A DNA stretch of 64,000 nt from Pectobacterium carotovorum (GCF_900129615.1 NZ_FQWI01000008.1:185497-249496); one strand, 5' to 3'. Counted from the stretch's first letter, positions 55,288 to 64,000 are shown. Notes: a model not told the origin generated them from the sequence alone. Numbers and translations are program-made.

Positions 55288-55694
55288 AATAGGTTGTTCA
55301 TTAATCTTCTGTCGAACGAATGCCTACAGAGTTATCACAGTCAGACATGGCATGACAACCATTTTTTTTCATTACCACCCGTAAGGATTACCTATGATAA
55401 GGGAAAAAATACAACGTAATCATAAGGTAGAAGCACACCAAATTATTTTCGCTCATTGGCGTAAAAATGAGCGTTGTCCGAGAAACGTGGCAGATGAAAG
55501 CGGGGGTCATCGAACGTCGGATAGCGTTAAGCGATCGGTTCACCCTACATAATTGCGGCACATCGCGCACAAATTTTATTCATTACTGCAACAGAGAATT
55601 ATTTCATGACACCGCCGCGCAGAGTGGCGAAGACGGTCTCTACTTCTTCTCCCTTGCCAGACATGATGCAAACCATCAGCAAAGGGGAAATAGC
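55288..55694. other. Divergent region between ilvL and yifB
   Basis: This 407-bp region separates the minus-strand ilv leader from plus-strand yifB. It contains the ilv promoter (55331-55358). Toward yifB an open frame from 55467 continues into yifB, but its upstream part lacks similarity to YifB and is treated as leader. No other gene is supported. Confidence 0.5.
55331..55358 (-). promoter_or_regulatory. Probable promoter of the ilv operon
   Basis: On the minus strand TTGTCA (55358-55353) and GATAAC (55336-55331) are spaced by 16 bp, about 45 bp upstream of the ilvL start. An A/T-rich tract lies just upstream of the -35 box, consistent with the strong ilvGp2 type. Confidence 0.6.
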
Positions 55695-57221
55695 ATGTCA
55701 TTGGCAGTTACCTATACTCGGGCAATGATTGGTGTACAAGCACCGGACGTTTATATCGAAGTTCACATCAGCAGCGGGCTGCCGGCCCTAACGCTGGTGG
55801 GCTTACCTGAAACCACCGTCAAGGAAGCGCGCGATCGCGTGCGCAGCGCACTCATCAATTGCGGATTTACCTTTCCAGCAAAGCGCATCACGGTCAATCT
55901 CGCTCCCGCAGACCTGCCAAAAGAAGGGGGGCGCTACGATCTGCCGATTGCGCTGGCGATTCTGGCGGCCTCAGAACAAATCGATGGTGAAAAGCTAAGC
56001 CGCTACGAGTTTCTTGGCGAACTCGGCCTGTCTGGCACCTTACGTGGCGTCAATGGCGCGATTCCCGCCGCATTAGAAGCCATAAAAGCAGGCCGCCAGC
56101 TTATCCTGCCAGATGACAATAAACGGGAGATGACGCTGATACCGCAGGGTGAAGCGCTAATGGCCGGGCATTTGTTGGACGTGTGTGCTTTTCTCAGTGG
56201 GGAAGAGGAATTGCTCAGTTGCTCCGACATGACGCCCGTTCCACCGATCGAGGAAGATACCCTCGATCTGAAGGATATCATCGGTCAGGAGCAGGCGAAA
56301 CGCGCGTTGGAAATCGCGGCGGCAGGCGGCCATAACTTGCTCTTACTGGGGCCACCGGGAACCGGGAAAACCATGCTGGCAAGCCGATTAGGCAATCTGA
56401 TGCCGTCATTAAGCGATGAAGAAGCACTAGAAAGCGCCGCTATCAACAGTCTAATCAACATTGATGCCACCATGACGCGCTGGCGAGCCAGGCCATTCAG
56501 AGCACCTCACCATAGTTCCTCCATGGCTGCGCTCGTGGGCGGAGGGTCGCTGCCCAAACCTGGAGAAATCTCGCTCGCCCACAACGGCGTACTATTTTTG
56601 GACGAATTACCGGAGTTTGAGCGACGCGTTTTAGACTCACTACGAGAGCCTCTGGAGTCCGGTGAAATTATCATTTCCCGCACTCGGGCTAAAGTATGCT
56701 ACCCAGCACGGGTGCAGCTCGTTGCCGCAATGAATCCCAGCCCCTCAGGACACTATCAGGGCGTTCATAACCGGTTGCCAGCACAACAAATACTGCGCTA
56801 TCTCAGCAAACTTTCCGGTCCCTTTTTGGATCGCTTTGACATTTCAATCGAAGTCCCTTTGCTACCACCAGGGGTTTTATCTCAGCAACATTATCAAGGC
56901 GAAAGCAGCGCGACAATTCGCGAGCGCGTGCTGATCGCACGGCAGATACAGCTGAAGCGGGCAAATAAAATCAACGCACTGCTCACTTCACGTGAAATAG
57001 AAAAACACTGCGGATTGGAGATGGCTGATGCGACCTATTTGGAAGAGGTAATGAACAAACTTGGCTTATCCGTACGTGCATGGCACAGGATATTGAAAGT
57101 CGCGCGCACGATAGCTGACCTCGGCGGTCGGGATAATATTGAAAGGAAACACCTTGCCGAAGCGCTGAGCTATCGCTGTATGGATCGATTGCTCATCCAG
57201 CTCCACAAAAGCCTTGAATAG
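55695..57221 (+). CDS. yifB: YifB/ComM-family AAA+ ATPase
   Basis: Mg-chelatase-like AAA+ protein of 508 residues (E. coli YifB 506). The N-terminal domain starts SLAVTYTRAMIGVQAPDVYIEVH and has VGLPETTVKEARDRVRSA. Walker A is GPPGTGKTM, Walker B is GVLFLDELPEF, and the sensor/arginine region is MNPSPSG with FLDRFDI. The homologue ComM is a branch-migration helicase acting in natural transformation. ATG 55695 has an AAGGGG site; the longer frame from 55467 is rejected. Confidence 0.94.
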   Translation: MSLAVTYTRAMIGVQAPDVYIEVHISSGLPALTLVGLPETTVKEARDRVRSALINCGFTFPAKRITVNLAPADLPKEGGRYDLPIALAILAASEQIDGEKLSRYEFLGELGLSGTLRGVNGAIPAALEAIKAGRQLILPDDNKREMTLIPQGEALMAGHLLDVCAFLSGEEELLSCSDMTPVPPIEEDTLDLKDIIGQEQAKRALEIAAAGGHNLLLLGPPGTGKTMLASRLGNLMPSLSDEEALESAAINSLINIDATMTRWRARPFRAPHHSSSMAALVGGGSLPKPGEISLAHNGVLFLDELPEFERRVLDSLREPLESGEIIISRTRAKVCYPARVQLVAAMNPSPSGHYQGVHNRLPAQQILRYLSKLSGPFLDRFDISIEVPLLPPGVLSQQHYQGESSATIRERVLIARQIQLKRANKINALLTSREIEKHCGLEMADATYLEEVMNKLGLSVRAWHRILKVARTIADLGGRDNIERKHLAEALSYRCMDRLLIQLHKSLE

Positions 57222-57252
57222 CGAGAGCGCTATATTATTCGCCACAAAAGGA

Positions 57253-57275
57253 AATGGGGCTAACGCCCCATTCTT
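57253..57275. terminator. Terminator between yifB and maoP
   Basis: AATGGGGC (57253-57260) and GCCCCATT (57265-57272) form a perfect 8-bp stem with loop TAAC in the 56-bp gap between convergent genes. The T-run is weak on either strand. Confidence 0.7.
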
Positions 57276-57277
57276 AA

Positions 57278-57616
57278 TTAATCATCGCTTTCAGTGTATT
57301 CTTCCACCGCATCCATCTGCGGCTTACCACCAGACAACGTATGGAAGCGTTTAGGACGACGGATACGATCCAGATATTTGGACCAAATTTTTTCCAGTTC
57401 CGTTTCCGCTTTACGTTCGCCGCGGCACATTGCAACAAACGATGTCTCTTCCTCAGTCACTGGTTCACGTTTACCCAAATCCAGCTCGTTAAACGCGTAA
57501 CCGTGGCGCTCCAACAATTGTGCTTCTTTAATCGTAAAGTCGCCATGTCGGGAAAAACCACGCGGGTAGAACTTGTTATCAAAAAAACGATTAGTGGTAG
57601 AGAAGCTTTCTGCCAT
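57278..57616 (-). CDS. maoP: Macrodomain Ori organisation protein MaoP
   Basis: MaoP (YifE), 112 residues as in E. coli. It acts with the maoS site to organise the Ori macrodomain of the chromosome. Recognisable parts are [27 protein letters not shown] and [22 protein letters not shown]; the C-terminus is acidic. ATG 57616 is chosen over a frame to 57700 that runs into the hdfR promoter. A maoS site may lie in the 57617-57736 spacer, but I could not identify it by sequence. Confidence 0.94.
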   Translation of the reverse strand: MAESFSTTNRFFDNKFYPRGFSRHGDFTIKEAQLLERHGYAFNELDLGKREPVTEEETSFVAMCRGERKAETELEKIWSKYLDRIRRPKRFHTLSGGKPQMDAVEEYTESDD

Positions 57617-57736
57617 CTTACACGCTCCTAATTCTTCTATGGTCGTGTTGTTTATGGCGCGGAGTATTAGATAGGCTTGACATTGTGTAAAACAAAACAT
57701 TTAAATCATTACGACAAAATTTTTTTGGAGATGGGC

Positions 57737-58564
57737 GTGGATACCGAATTACTAAAAACCTTTCTGGAAGTCAGCAGGACAAGACACTTTGGCCGTGCCG
57801 CCGAATCCCTGTATCTCACGCAGTCAGCGGTGAGTTTTCGGATTCGCCAGTTAGAGACGCAGCTTGGTGCCAACCTGTTCACGCGCCATCGAAACAATAT
57901 ACGCCTGACGCCCGCCGGCGAACGGCTTCTGCCCTATGCAGAAAGCCTTATCGGTACCTGGCAGATCGCTAAAAAAGAGGTCGCACGCTCGCAGCAACAC
58001 AGCCTGCTTTCGGTAGGGGCAACCGCGTCGCTCTGGGAAGCCTATCTGACCCCCTGGCTACAATCGCTGTACCAACAGCGCCCACTGCTCCAGCTAGAAG
58101 CACGAATTGCCTTACGTCATTCGCTGGTAAAACAACTCCATGAGCGTCAGTTGGATCTATTGATTACGACCGAGCAACCCAAAATGGAAGAATTGGCAAG
58201 CCAGCTGCTGGGCAATTTCTCCCTTTCGCTGTTTGCAGCAGAAGCACACCCACCCGGACAGGAACTGCCTTATATAAAATTGGAGTGGGGCGCAGATTTT
58301 CATCAGCAGGAACATCGCCTATTAGCCAGCGATCAGCTTCCCGTTTTGACAACAACATCGGCACATTTGACCCGCCAACTGCTTGAAACGACTGGCGGCT
58401 GTGCGTTTTTACCCAGCCATTGGTTACAAACCTATTCCAATCTGCGGATAGTCGGTGACAGCCAGCCCGTTGTGCGCCCGTTTTATGCCGTTTGGTTACA
58501 AAACAGCGATCAGCAGACGATGATCCGTCAATTGCTAAAAACGCCTATTGTGATTAATCCATGA
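57737..58564 (+). CDS. hdfR: LysR-type regulator HdfR
   Basis: HdfR, an H-NS-dependent LysR regulator that represses flhDC in E. coli. The helix-turn-helix region [38 protein letters not shown] is nearly the E. coli sequence (split here by position: residues 3-40). GTG 57737 is preferred: GGAG lies six bases upstream, whereas ATG 57731 directly abuts it. This gives 275 residues. It is divergent from maoP as in E. coli and converges on yjfF with a 21-bp gap and no terminator. Confidence 0.93.
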   Translation: MDTELLKTFLEVSRTRHFGRAAESLYLTQSAVSFRIRQLETQLGANLFTRHRNNIRLTPAGERLLPYAESLIGTWQIAKKEVARSQQHSLLSVGATASLWEAYLTPWLQSLYQQRPLLQLEARIALRHSLVKQLHERQLDLLITTEQPKMEELASQLLGNFSLSLFAAEAHPPGQELPYIKLEWGADFHQQEHRLLASDQLPVLTTTSAHLTRQLLETTGGCAFLPSHWLQTYSNLRIVGDSQPVVRPFYAVWLQNSDQQTMIRQLLKTPIVINP

Positions 58565-58585
58565 GCGATTTTGCTCACGACCAAC

Positions 58586-59548
58586 TTAAGCACGTCTGGC
58601 TAACCAGAATGTGCTTAACGCTTTCTGTAACCCAATGAAAGCAAACAACAGGAAACCAATGACGATTTTTGTCCACCATGAGCTCAAGGTGCCGTCAAAC
58701 GTGATATACGTCTGAATCAGGCCCTGAATCAGCACGCCAAACAGGGTTCCCAATACGGTTCCGACACCGCCGGTCAGTAGCGTGCCGCCGATTACAACGG
58801 CAGCGATGGCATCCAATTCCACACCGCTTGCCGCCAGGGCATAACCCGCCGAGGTATAGAGCGAAAAAACAATGCCTGACAGCACCGCTAACGTACTGGA
58901 AAGCATGTAGATATGGATCGTTGTCCGCCTGACTGGAACCCCCATCAATTCCGCAGAATAGCTGTTACCGCCAATCGCATAAACACGGTTACCAAAACGG
59001 GTACGATGCGCCATCACGATCCCCAGCAGTACCACAATCAACATAACCAGCGCCAGAAAGGTAAACCGTCCCCCATCCGGCATACGCCATGCTAAACCCG
59101 CCAGTTGGCTATAGACCGGATGATCGATTGGAATCGACTCCTGTGAAACGATAAAGCTCATCCCTCGAACAAAGAACATCCCCGCCAGCGTGATAATAAA
59201 GGCAGGTAATTTGAGCGTATCGATAATCCATCCCATCAACCCGCCAAACATGGCGCCCATCACCAGCGCGATTGCGAATGCAAAGAAAGGATCGATGCCA
59301 TATGTACCGATCAATTTGGCCAGTAACACACCCGTAAATGCAATCACTGACCCCACGGAGAGATCGATTCCACCAGACAGGATGACAAACGTCATCCCAA
59401 CCGCCACGATCCCCAGAAAAGCATTATCCGTCAGTAAGTCAAAGAAAACGCGCGTCGAAGCAAAGCCAGGAAACTGGCTAAGACAGAATAAATAACCCGC
59501 AATAAAGACCAAAATCGTCATCAACAGGGGGAAGTGGCGTTTCAACAT
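58586..59548 (-). CDS. yjfF: Galactofuranose-type ABC transporter permease YjfF
   Basis: Inner-membrane permease of 320 residues of the RbsC/carbohydrate uptake 2 family, with about 9-10 transmembrane helices. Family segments are VAVGMTFVILSGGIDLSVGSV and VVIGGTLLTGGVGTVLGTLFGV. It pairs with YtfT; in E. coli the system YtfQRT-YjfF imports galactofuranose. The start overlaps the ytfT stop (TAATG). It is the last gene of the operon. Confidence 0.92.
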   Translation of the reverse strand: MLKRHFPLLMTILVFIAGYLFCLSQFPGFASTRVFFDLLTDNAFLGIVAVGMTFVILSGGIDLSVGSVIAFTGVLLAKLIGTYGIDPFFAFAIALVMGAMFGGLMGWIIDTLKLPAFIITLAGMFFVRGMSFIVSQESIPIDHPVYSQLAGLAWRMPDGGRFTFLALVMLIVVLLGIVMAHRTRFGNRVYAIGGNSYSAELMGVPVRRTTIHIYMLSSTLAVLSGIVFSLYTSAGYALAASGVELDAIAAVVIGGTLLTGGVGTVLGTLFGVLIQGLIQTYITFDGTLSSWWTKIVIGFLLFAFIGLQKALSTFWLARRA

Positions 59549-60558
59549 TATGTTTTCCTCCTGAACAGGTGATGCAGCGAAATACGCGGAGATTGCATAA
59601 CCAAAACCAGCAGAACGACGAGTGCCTTCAGAACCAGATTGAATTCCGGCCGATAGCCAGACAGCAGAATGCCGGTATTCATACTCTGAATAATCAAGGC
59701 ACCGACGACAGAGAGCAGTAAATTAAAGCGGCCACCGAGTAGCGAGCCGCCACCGATCACGACAGCCAGAATCGCGTCTAATTCCAACCAGAGCCCTGCA
59801 TTATTCGCATCCGCACCGCGGATATCTGCCGTGACGATAACGCCCGCTACGGCAGCACACACGCCGCATATGACATAAGCCGCGACTAATACCAGCTTCG
59901 TACTCACGCCAGCGTTGCGAGCCGATCGCAGATTAATACCGACAGATTCAATAAATAGCCCAAGTGCCGTTTTGCGCGTCAGAGCCCACAGCGCCAGCAA
60001 CACTACGCAGGCAATAATCACTGGCATAGGTAGATAGAACAGGGTTCCGCTGCCCAGCTTAGCCAACCCTGCGTTATCAAAGGTAATAATCTGGCCTTCG
60101 GTAATCAACTGAGCAATACCCCGCCCGGCAACCATCAGCATTAACGTCGCCACAATCGGCTGAATCTGTAACACCGCAACCAGAAAACCATTCCATAGCC
60201 CACACAGGGCGCCAACCAATAGCGCAGTCAGCAGTACAGAAGGGAGTGGATGACCAGCAGCGGTCAGTGTTGCGGCCGTCGCGCCTGCAATCGCCATTAC
60301 CGCGCCAACCGATAAATCGATTCCGCCGGTTGCAATCACTAACGTCATCCCTAATGCCAGCAGCGCAACGGGCGCACCGCGGTTAAGGATGTCAATAAGG
60401 CTACCGAACAAGCGCCCATCCTGAATGTGGAGGGAGAAGAAATTGGGCGCAACCATACTATCAATCAGCAAGATGGCAACGAGCGCCAGAAGCTGTGGCA
60501 CCCCTTTGGTAAACGTTAGACGGACTTTTTTGGCAGGTTTGACGTTATTGTCTGTCAT
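59548..60558 (-). CDS. ytfT: Galactofuranose-type ABC transporter permease YtfT
   Basis: Second permease, 336 residues, of the same family and a distant paralogue of YjfF. The matching segments are LALGMTLVIATGGIDLSVGAVM and AVVIGGGSLLGGRFNLLLSV. About ten transmembrane helices are expected. It overlaps ytfR by 14 bp at its start and yjfF by 3 bp at its end, so the genes are translationally coupled. Confidence 0.92.
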   Translation of the reverse strand: MTDNNVKPAKKVRLTFTKGVPQLLALVAILLIDSMVAPNFFSLHIQDGRLFGSLIDILNRGAPVALLALGMTLVIATGGIDLSVGAVMAIAGATAATLTAAGHPLPSVLLTALLVGALCGLWNGFLVAVLQIQPIVATLMLMVAGRGIAQLITEGQIITFDNAGLAKLGSGTLFYLPMPVIIACVVLLALWALTRKTALGLFIESVGINLRSARNAGVSTKLVLVAAYVICGVCAAVAGVIVTADIRGADANNAGLWLELDAILAVVIGGGSLLGGRFNLLLSVVGALIIQSMNTGILLSGYRPEFNLVLKALVVLLVLVMQSPRISLHHLFRRKT

Positions 60559-62065
60559 CAGCTGCTCCCGTTTGTACTGCGATTGCCTGCATCACTGCGG
60601 CAACCGAGATCTCATTATGTTCGAGATGCGCAACGTGCTGCCTGTCACGCAGTACAATGATGCGATCCGCATAACCGGTCAGTTCTTCCAATTCAGAAGA
60701 GATCACAAGTAAGGCCATCCCCTGCTCACACAGTTTTTCGATCAGACGAATGATTTCAGCATGCGCGCCAACATCAATTCCTCGAGTTGGCTCATCCAGA
60801 ATCAAAAAACGTGGTTCTGTTGCCAGCCAGCGCGATAGCAATACTTTTTGCTGATTCCCTCCCGATAGATACTGAATTTCCTGCTCTGGACTAGGCGTAC
60901 GAATCCCTAACAGGCTGATAAATTTTTCAGCGATACGGGTTTGCTCACGTAAGGAAATGGGCTTCAGCCAGCCGCGCTGCGCCTGAAGCGCCAAAATGAT
61001 GTTCTCTCGTACCGTTGCCGCACCGACAATACCGTCAGTCTTGCGATCCTCAGGGCAATAGCCAAAACCGAGCTTTCCTGCTGCACGCGGCGTACGAATG
61101 CTGACTTGTTTGCCATCAACTCTGGCTTCTCCGGCATCAGGCACGGTGATGCCAAATATCAGCTGCGCGGTTTCTGTTCTGCCGGAACCCAATAAACCAG
61201 CAAGGCCAACAATTTCTCCCGGGCGCACGGAAAGCTCGAAGTCATTAATAGAGCCACGTCGGCCATAGTGTTTAAACTGCACGATGGGCTCACCTGAGAC
61301 GTCACTATGCTCGCAACGCTTCAATAATGTTTCATCAAAACTGTGCCCCAACATCATTTGGACTAATTCAATACGTGGCAATTCTGCGGCAGGTAATGTC
61401 CCCACTAATTTTCCATTACGCAAAACGGTAATTCTGTCGCTAATGCGATAAACCTGATCCAGAAAGTGCGTCACAAATATCATACCGATTCCGCAGTCGC
61501 GCAACTTCCGCAATATATCCAGTAGCATATCGACTTCTTTTGCATCAAGGCTTGCGGTCGGTTCATCAAGAATTAAAACTTTAGCGGAAAGATCGATAGC
61601 TCTAGCAATGGCTACAATTTGTTGAACTGCGATGGAGTAATTACCAAGCGGATGGCTAACATCGATCATCAGTCCATAATTCAATAAAAGTGCTTCGGCC
61701 TGATGTAAGATTTTATTTTGATCCACGATGCCCCAGCGTGTGGGTTCACGGCCAATAAATAGATTTGCTGCAACGGACAAGTTCGGTAATAGATTAACCT
61801 CCTGATAGACCGTACCAATACCCAATGACTGAGCATGAGCCGTATTTACAGGATTAATCGCGATACCATCGAGGATAATTTCACCAGCTGAGCGATGGTA
61901 AACGCCAGTCAACGCCTTAATTAATGTTGATTTCCCTGCGCCATTCTCTCCTAATAGCGCCACTATTTCGCCACGATTAAGCGTGAAGTCCACTTGATCT
62001 AATGCTTTTACCCCCGGAAACTCAACGCTCATGCCCCGAATGTCTAACAACCGTGTCGTTTCCAT
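60545..62065 (-). CDS. ytfR: Galactofuranose-type ABC transporter ATPase YtfR
   Basis: Fused double ATPase of about 506 residues, typical of sugar transporters of the RbsA type. The first domain has GENGAGKST (Walker A) and VLILDEPTASLD. The second has a degenerate P-loop (GLLGSGRTE), the usual signature LSGGNQQK and FLILDEPTRGID. ATG 62065 lies 7-8 bp from AGGTG; GTG 62074 and ATG 62071 are further in-frame choices. E. coli YtfR has 500 residues. Confidence 0.92.
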   Translation of the reverse strand: METTRLLDIRGMSVEFPGVKALDQVDFTLNRGEIVALLGENGAGKSTLIKALTGVYHRSAGEIILDGIAINPVNTAHAQSLGIGTVYQEVNLLPNLSVAANLFIGREPTRWGIVDQNKILHQAEALLLNYGLMIDVSHPLGNYSIAVQQIVAIARAIDLSAKVLILDEPTASLDAKEVDMLLDILRKLRDCGIGMIFVTHFLDQVYRISDRITVLRNGKLVGTLPAAELPRIELVQMMLGHSFDETLLKRCEHSDVSGEPIVQFKHYGRRGSINDFELSVRPGEIVGLAGLLGSGRTETAQLIFGITVPDAGEARVDGKQVSIRTPRAAGKLGFGYCPEDRKTDGIVGAATVRENIILALQAQRGWLKPISLREQTRIAEKFISLLGIRTPSPEQEIQYLSGGNQQKVLLSRWLATEPRFLILDEPTRGIDVGAHAEIIRLIEKLCEQGMALLVISSELEELTGYADRIIVLRDRQHVAHLEHNEISVAAVMQAIAVQTGAADDRQ

Positions 62066-62255
62066 CAGCATCACCTATGCGACAACTTAACAAGGCTACG
62101 TCACACCTGAGTAATATTATGGTAAGTAGGCTGACAATATTCACTGTCCCGTGATTAAACGGTGCAGAAAGCATCGCAAGCCCACTTTTCCATATTCATA
62201 TTTCTGCCAGGTATTTAGCAAAACTTATATCAATGATAAATCCACAACATTAATA

Positions 62256-63212
62256 TCAATAACCAAGGTCTTTCTTGGTTTCATATTCCTGTTTTGCCGT
62301 GTCAGGCAGTAATAAACGTGATTCGGTTTGAATGAATTTCTCAGGCTGTTTCCCGTCCTTCTTCATCGCTAATAAAGCATCAAAAGCAGGCCCGGCCATA
62401 TTAGGTGTTAATTCAACGGTGGCATTAGCTTCGCCATTCATCATGGCTTTGAAAATATCAGGGACACCATCAATGGAGACGACTTTTATTTGTGAACCAG
62501 GTTTCAGGCCAGCTTCTTTAATTGCCTGAATAGCACCTATAGCCATGTCATCATTATGTGCATAAACCGCACAGATATTCTTTCCGTTCTGCTCAGCTTT
62601 AATAAAGCTTTCCATAACCTCTTTACCCTTGCTGCGAGTAAAGTCTCCCGACTGTGAACGAATAATTTTTATCTGTGGGTCTGAAGCTATACCGTCAGCA
62701 AACCCTTTCTTACGGTTTATCGCAACGCTAGCCCCAACTGTTCCCTGCAACTCAACAACATTACAAGGTTTGCCAGCAGCCTCTTTCACAAGCCACTCCC
62801 CTGCTACTTTTCCTTCATAGACGCTATCAGAGGCGATAGCAGCGGTGTACAACGATGGATCGCTAACCTCAATCGTTCTATCAAGCAGGAACACTGGGAT
62901 TTTTGCTTCTTTAGCTTCCTGTAAGACTGGTGCCCAACCTGTCGCGACGACTGGCGCAATAAATATGGCATCTACGCCCTGAGCGATGAACGACCGCACA
63001 GCCTTAATCTGATTCTCCTGCTTCTGCTGAGCATCAGCTATTTTTAACGTTATTCCACGTTTCTCGGCTTCCTGCTTTGATACTTTAGTTTCCGCAGAGC
63101 GCCATCCTGATTCTGAACCAATCTGGGAAAAACCAACAGTTAAGGGTTTTGCCTGTACGGCACCACATAATGCCGTGCTTACAGCAACAGCTACCAGTAA
63201 ACGTCTGTACAT
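62256..63212 (-). CDS. ytfQ: Galactofuranose-type ABC transporter binding protein YtfQ
   Basis: Periplasmic sugar-binding protein of 318 residues, the same as E. coli YtfQ. A Sec signal peptide covers about residues 1-21 (VQA cleavage). The mature chain begins KPLTVGFSQIGSESGWRSAETK, as in YtfQ, with DAIFIAPVVATGW and YAHNDDMAIGAIQAIKEAG. It delivers galactofuranose, possibly from plant, fungal or bacterial glycans. A 190-bp spacer without obvious structure separates it from ytfR. A strong GGAG site precedes ATG, and two palindromic operators lie upstream. Confidence 0.93.
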   Translation of the reverse strand: MYRRLLVAVAVSTALCGAVQAKPLTVGFSQIGSESGWRSAETKVSKQEAEKRGITLKIADAQQKQENQIKAVRSFIAQGVDAIFIAPVVATGWAPVLQEAKEAKIPVFLLDRTIEVSDPSLYTAAIASDSVYEGKVAGEWLVKEAAGKPCNVVELQGTVGASVAINRKKGFADGIASDPQIKIIRSQSGDFTRSKGKEVMESFIKAEQNGKNICAVYAHNDDMAIGAIQAIKEAGLKPGSQIKVVSIDGVPDIFKAMMNGEANATVELTPNMAGPAFDALLAMKKDGKQPEKFIQTESRLLLPDTAKQEYETKKDLGY

Positions 63213-63268
63213 ACTTAAACTCCTTCTGCGTAGTCTTACAGCTACTTAGTCAGATTTCAGGTACAAAA

Positions 63269-63297
63269 TAGCGCTACGAATTTCTGCTATAGCGCTA
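63269..63297. promoter_or_regulatory. Paired palindromic operators upstream of ytfQ
   Basis: The self-complementary octamer TAGCGCTA occurs at 63269-63276 and 63290-63297, centre to centre 21 bp, two helical turns. On the minus strand both extend to GTAGCGCTAT. The CG-centred palindrome suits a LacI-family regulator, and the pair sits 57-85 bp before the ytfQ start, where a promoter is expected. The regulator gene is not in the window. Confidence 0.6.
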
Positions 63298-63615
63298 CCG
63301 ATGTGATGTTGGCAGGTATCACTAACAAGTGAATGCGACCTGAAGGATCGTTCTGAAAAACGATTTACCGTTCACTCAGGTTGTAGATAGTTTTAGTTCA
63401 AATATCGAACAAGGTGAATGAGCAAGTTCACAACCTGGTATTACGGTGATTTTGTGCATATTTACAGCTAAATCAGCACGATCTATCAACAACACATCAG
63501 AAAATTTTATCTATTAAATAACAATACGTTAGATTAATTAGACGTCCAGAGGGGAGAAATAACGGAGAAATTGGAAAGAGGGGTACGAGACAGGATCGAG
63601 CATAAAGTACAGATC

Positions 63616-63649
63616 AAAAAAAACCCTTCACGATTACGTGAAGGGTTTT
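63616..63649 (-). terminator. Terminator of the rRNA-tRNA operon
   Basis: AAAACCCTTCACG (63620-63632) and CGTGAAGGGTTTT (63637-63649) form a 13-bp stem with loop ATTA. The A-run from 63616 reads as T residues on the minus strand. It lies 4 bp after the tRNA-Trp 3' end. Confidence 0.9.
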
Positions 63650-63652
63650 ATT

Positions 63653-63728
63653 TGGCAGGGGCGGAGAGACTCGAACTCGCGACACCCGGTTTTGGAGACC
63701 GGTGCTCTACCAACTGAGCTACGCCCCT
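63653..63728 (-). tRNA. trpT: tRNA-Trp (anticodon CCA)
   Basis: A 76-nt cloverleaf: acceptor AGGGGCG, anticodon region GGTCTCCAAAACC giving CCA, and encoded CCA end. It is distal in the rRNA operon, after 5S rRNA and tRNA-Asp, as in E. coli rrnC. Confidence 0.97.
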
Positions 63729-63782
63729 AAATTACGCTTAACATTATGCCTGCTAAATTTAGCAGGCATAATTTTTAATAAG

Positions 63783-63859
63783 TGGCGGAACGGACGGGGC
63801 TCGAACCCGCGACCCCCTGCGTGACAGGCAGGTATTCTAACCAACTGAACTACCGCTCC
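63783..63859 (-). tRNA. aspT: tRNA-Asp (anticodon GTC)
   Basis: A 77-nt cloverleaf: acceptor GGAGCGG, anticodon stem-loop CCTGCCTGTCACGCAGG giving GTC, T arm CGGGTTCGAGCCCCG, and encoded CCA. It is between 5S rRNA and tRNA-Trp. Confidence 0.97.
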
Positions 63860-63908
63860 ACCGAATTTCTCTACAACACCAGATTGCTCCGGCTTACTGC
63901 TTAATTTG

Positions 63909-64000
63909 ATGCCTGGCAGTTCCCTACTCTCACATGGGGAAGCCCCACACTACCATCGGCGCTACGGCGTTTCACTTCTGAGTTCGGCATGGGGTCAGGT
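63909..64000 (-). rRNA. rrf: 5S ribosomal RNA, 3' part (truncated by window end)
   Basis: The minus strand reads ACCTGACCCCATGCCGAACT and continues to end in GGAACTGCCAGGCAT, the 3' portion of enterobacterial 5S rRNA (about 92 of 120 nt). The 5' end and the rest of the rRNA operon lie beyond the window. tRNA-Asp follows 49 bp downstream. Confidence 0.96.

Larger units (their letters stand above)
63213..63652. other. Regulatory spacer between ytfQ and the tRNA-Trp terminator
   Basis: A 440-bp region without a gene. It holds the ytfQ ribosome binding site and leader, the paired TAGCGCTA operators (63269-63297) and, near its far end, the terminator of the rrn-tRNA transcript (63616-63649). The middle portion is AT-rich with no clear structure; a TGTGA-like half site near 63301 lacks correct spacing for CRP. 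Confidence 0.45.

Noticed and set aside
55467..55694. Extended start of yifB by 76 codons
   Set aside because: YifB homology starts at ATG 55695, which has a good ribosome binding site and gives the standard length.
63301..63350. CRP site upstream of ytfQ (TGTGAT with ATCACT)
   Set aside because: The half sites are 12 bp apart instead of 6, so they do not form a CRP site.

Overview
The window is a piece of an Enterobacterales chromosome, most likely from a soft-rot Pectobacteriaceae (Pectobacterium or a close relative). The backbone follows the Escherichia coli map almost gene for gene on the strand read from right to left: end of an rRNA operon (5S rRNA, tRNA-Asp, tRNA-Trp), hdfR, maoP, yifB, ilvL-ilvX-ilvG-ilvM-ilvE-ilvD-ilvA, ilvY, ilvC, ppiC, rep, gppA, rhlB, trxA, rho, the enterobacterial common antigen (ECA) cluster wecA to wecG, yifK, and the tRNA operon Arg-His-Leu-Pro. 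The genus call is inference from protein resemblance, repeats and the accessory gene set; the order-level call is firm.

Layout. 1-11.6 kb: two convergent gene sets beyond the tRNA operon. On + lie the end of an MmgE/PrpD gene, a TauE/SafE permease and a four-gene AapJQMP-type amino-acid ABC transporter. On - lies a six-gene operon: aspartase/fumarase-superfamily lyase, GNAT acetyltransferase, ABC transporter (binding protein, permease, ATPase) and M20 deacylase. The minus-strand set matches a B. subtilis yxe-type S-(2-succino)cysteine salvage cluster in which a lyase replaces the monooxygenase. 11.8-13.1 kb: periplasmic phytase/acid phosphatase. 13.2-13.8 kb: four tRNAs with promoter and terminator. 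13.9-15.3 kb: yifK. 15.7-28.0 kb: ECA operon, lacking rffH and interrupted by repeats between wecB and wecC. 28.2-35.7 kb: rho, trxA, rhlB, gppA, rep, ppiC. 35.8-41.4 kb: divergent putA/putP, an insertion relative to E. coli. 41.5-44.0 kb: ilvC and ilvY.

44.0-48.4 kb is the accessory island, inserted between ilvY and ilvA. It holds an orphan type VI secretion Hcp, a lysozyme-like cargo effector without a signal peptide, two tandem signal-peptide-bearing LprI-like proteins (probable periplasmic immunity proteins), a DUF2461 gene and a third LprI-domain gene fused translationally to the end of ilvY. The immunity genes lie in a tandem duplication of exactly 594 bp. The junction between the copies is still readable: a fossil joining the start of the DUF2461 gene to the end of the effector gene.

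48.4-55.4 kb: the ilvLXGMEDA operon for isoleucine/valine synthesis with leader peptide, attenuator, the 16-codon ilvX, an intact ilvG, a 3 x 20-bp tandem repeat at the ilvG-ilvM junction and an ERIC element between ilvE and ilvD. 55.7-58.6 kb: yifB, maoP, hdfR. 58.6-63.2 kb: a galactofuranose-type ABC transporter (ytfQ, ytfR, ytfT, yjfF) inserted between hdfR and the rrn-linked tRNAs, with a pair of palindromic operators 21 bp apart. 63.6-64.0 kb: tRNA-Trp, tRNA-Asp and the 3' part of a 5S rRNA. No transposase, integrase, prophage or CRISPR array was seen.
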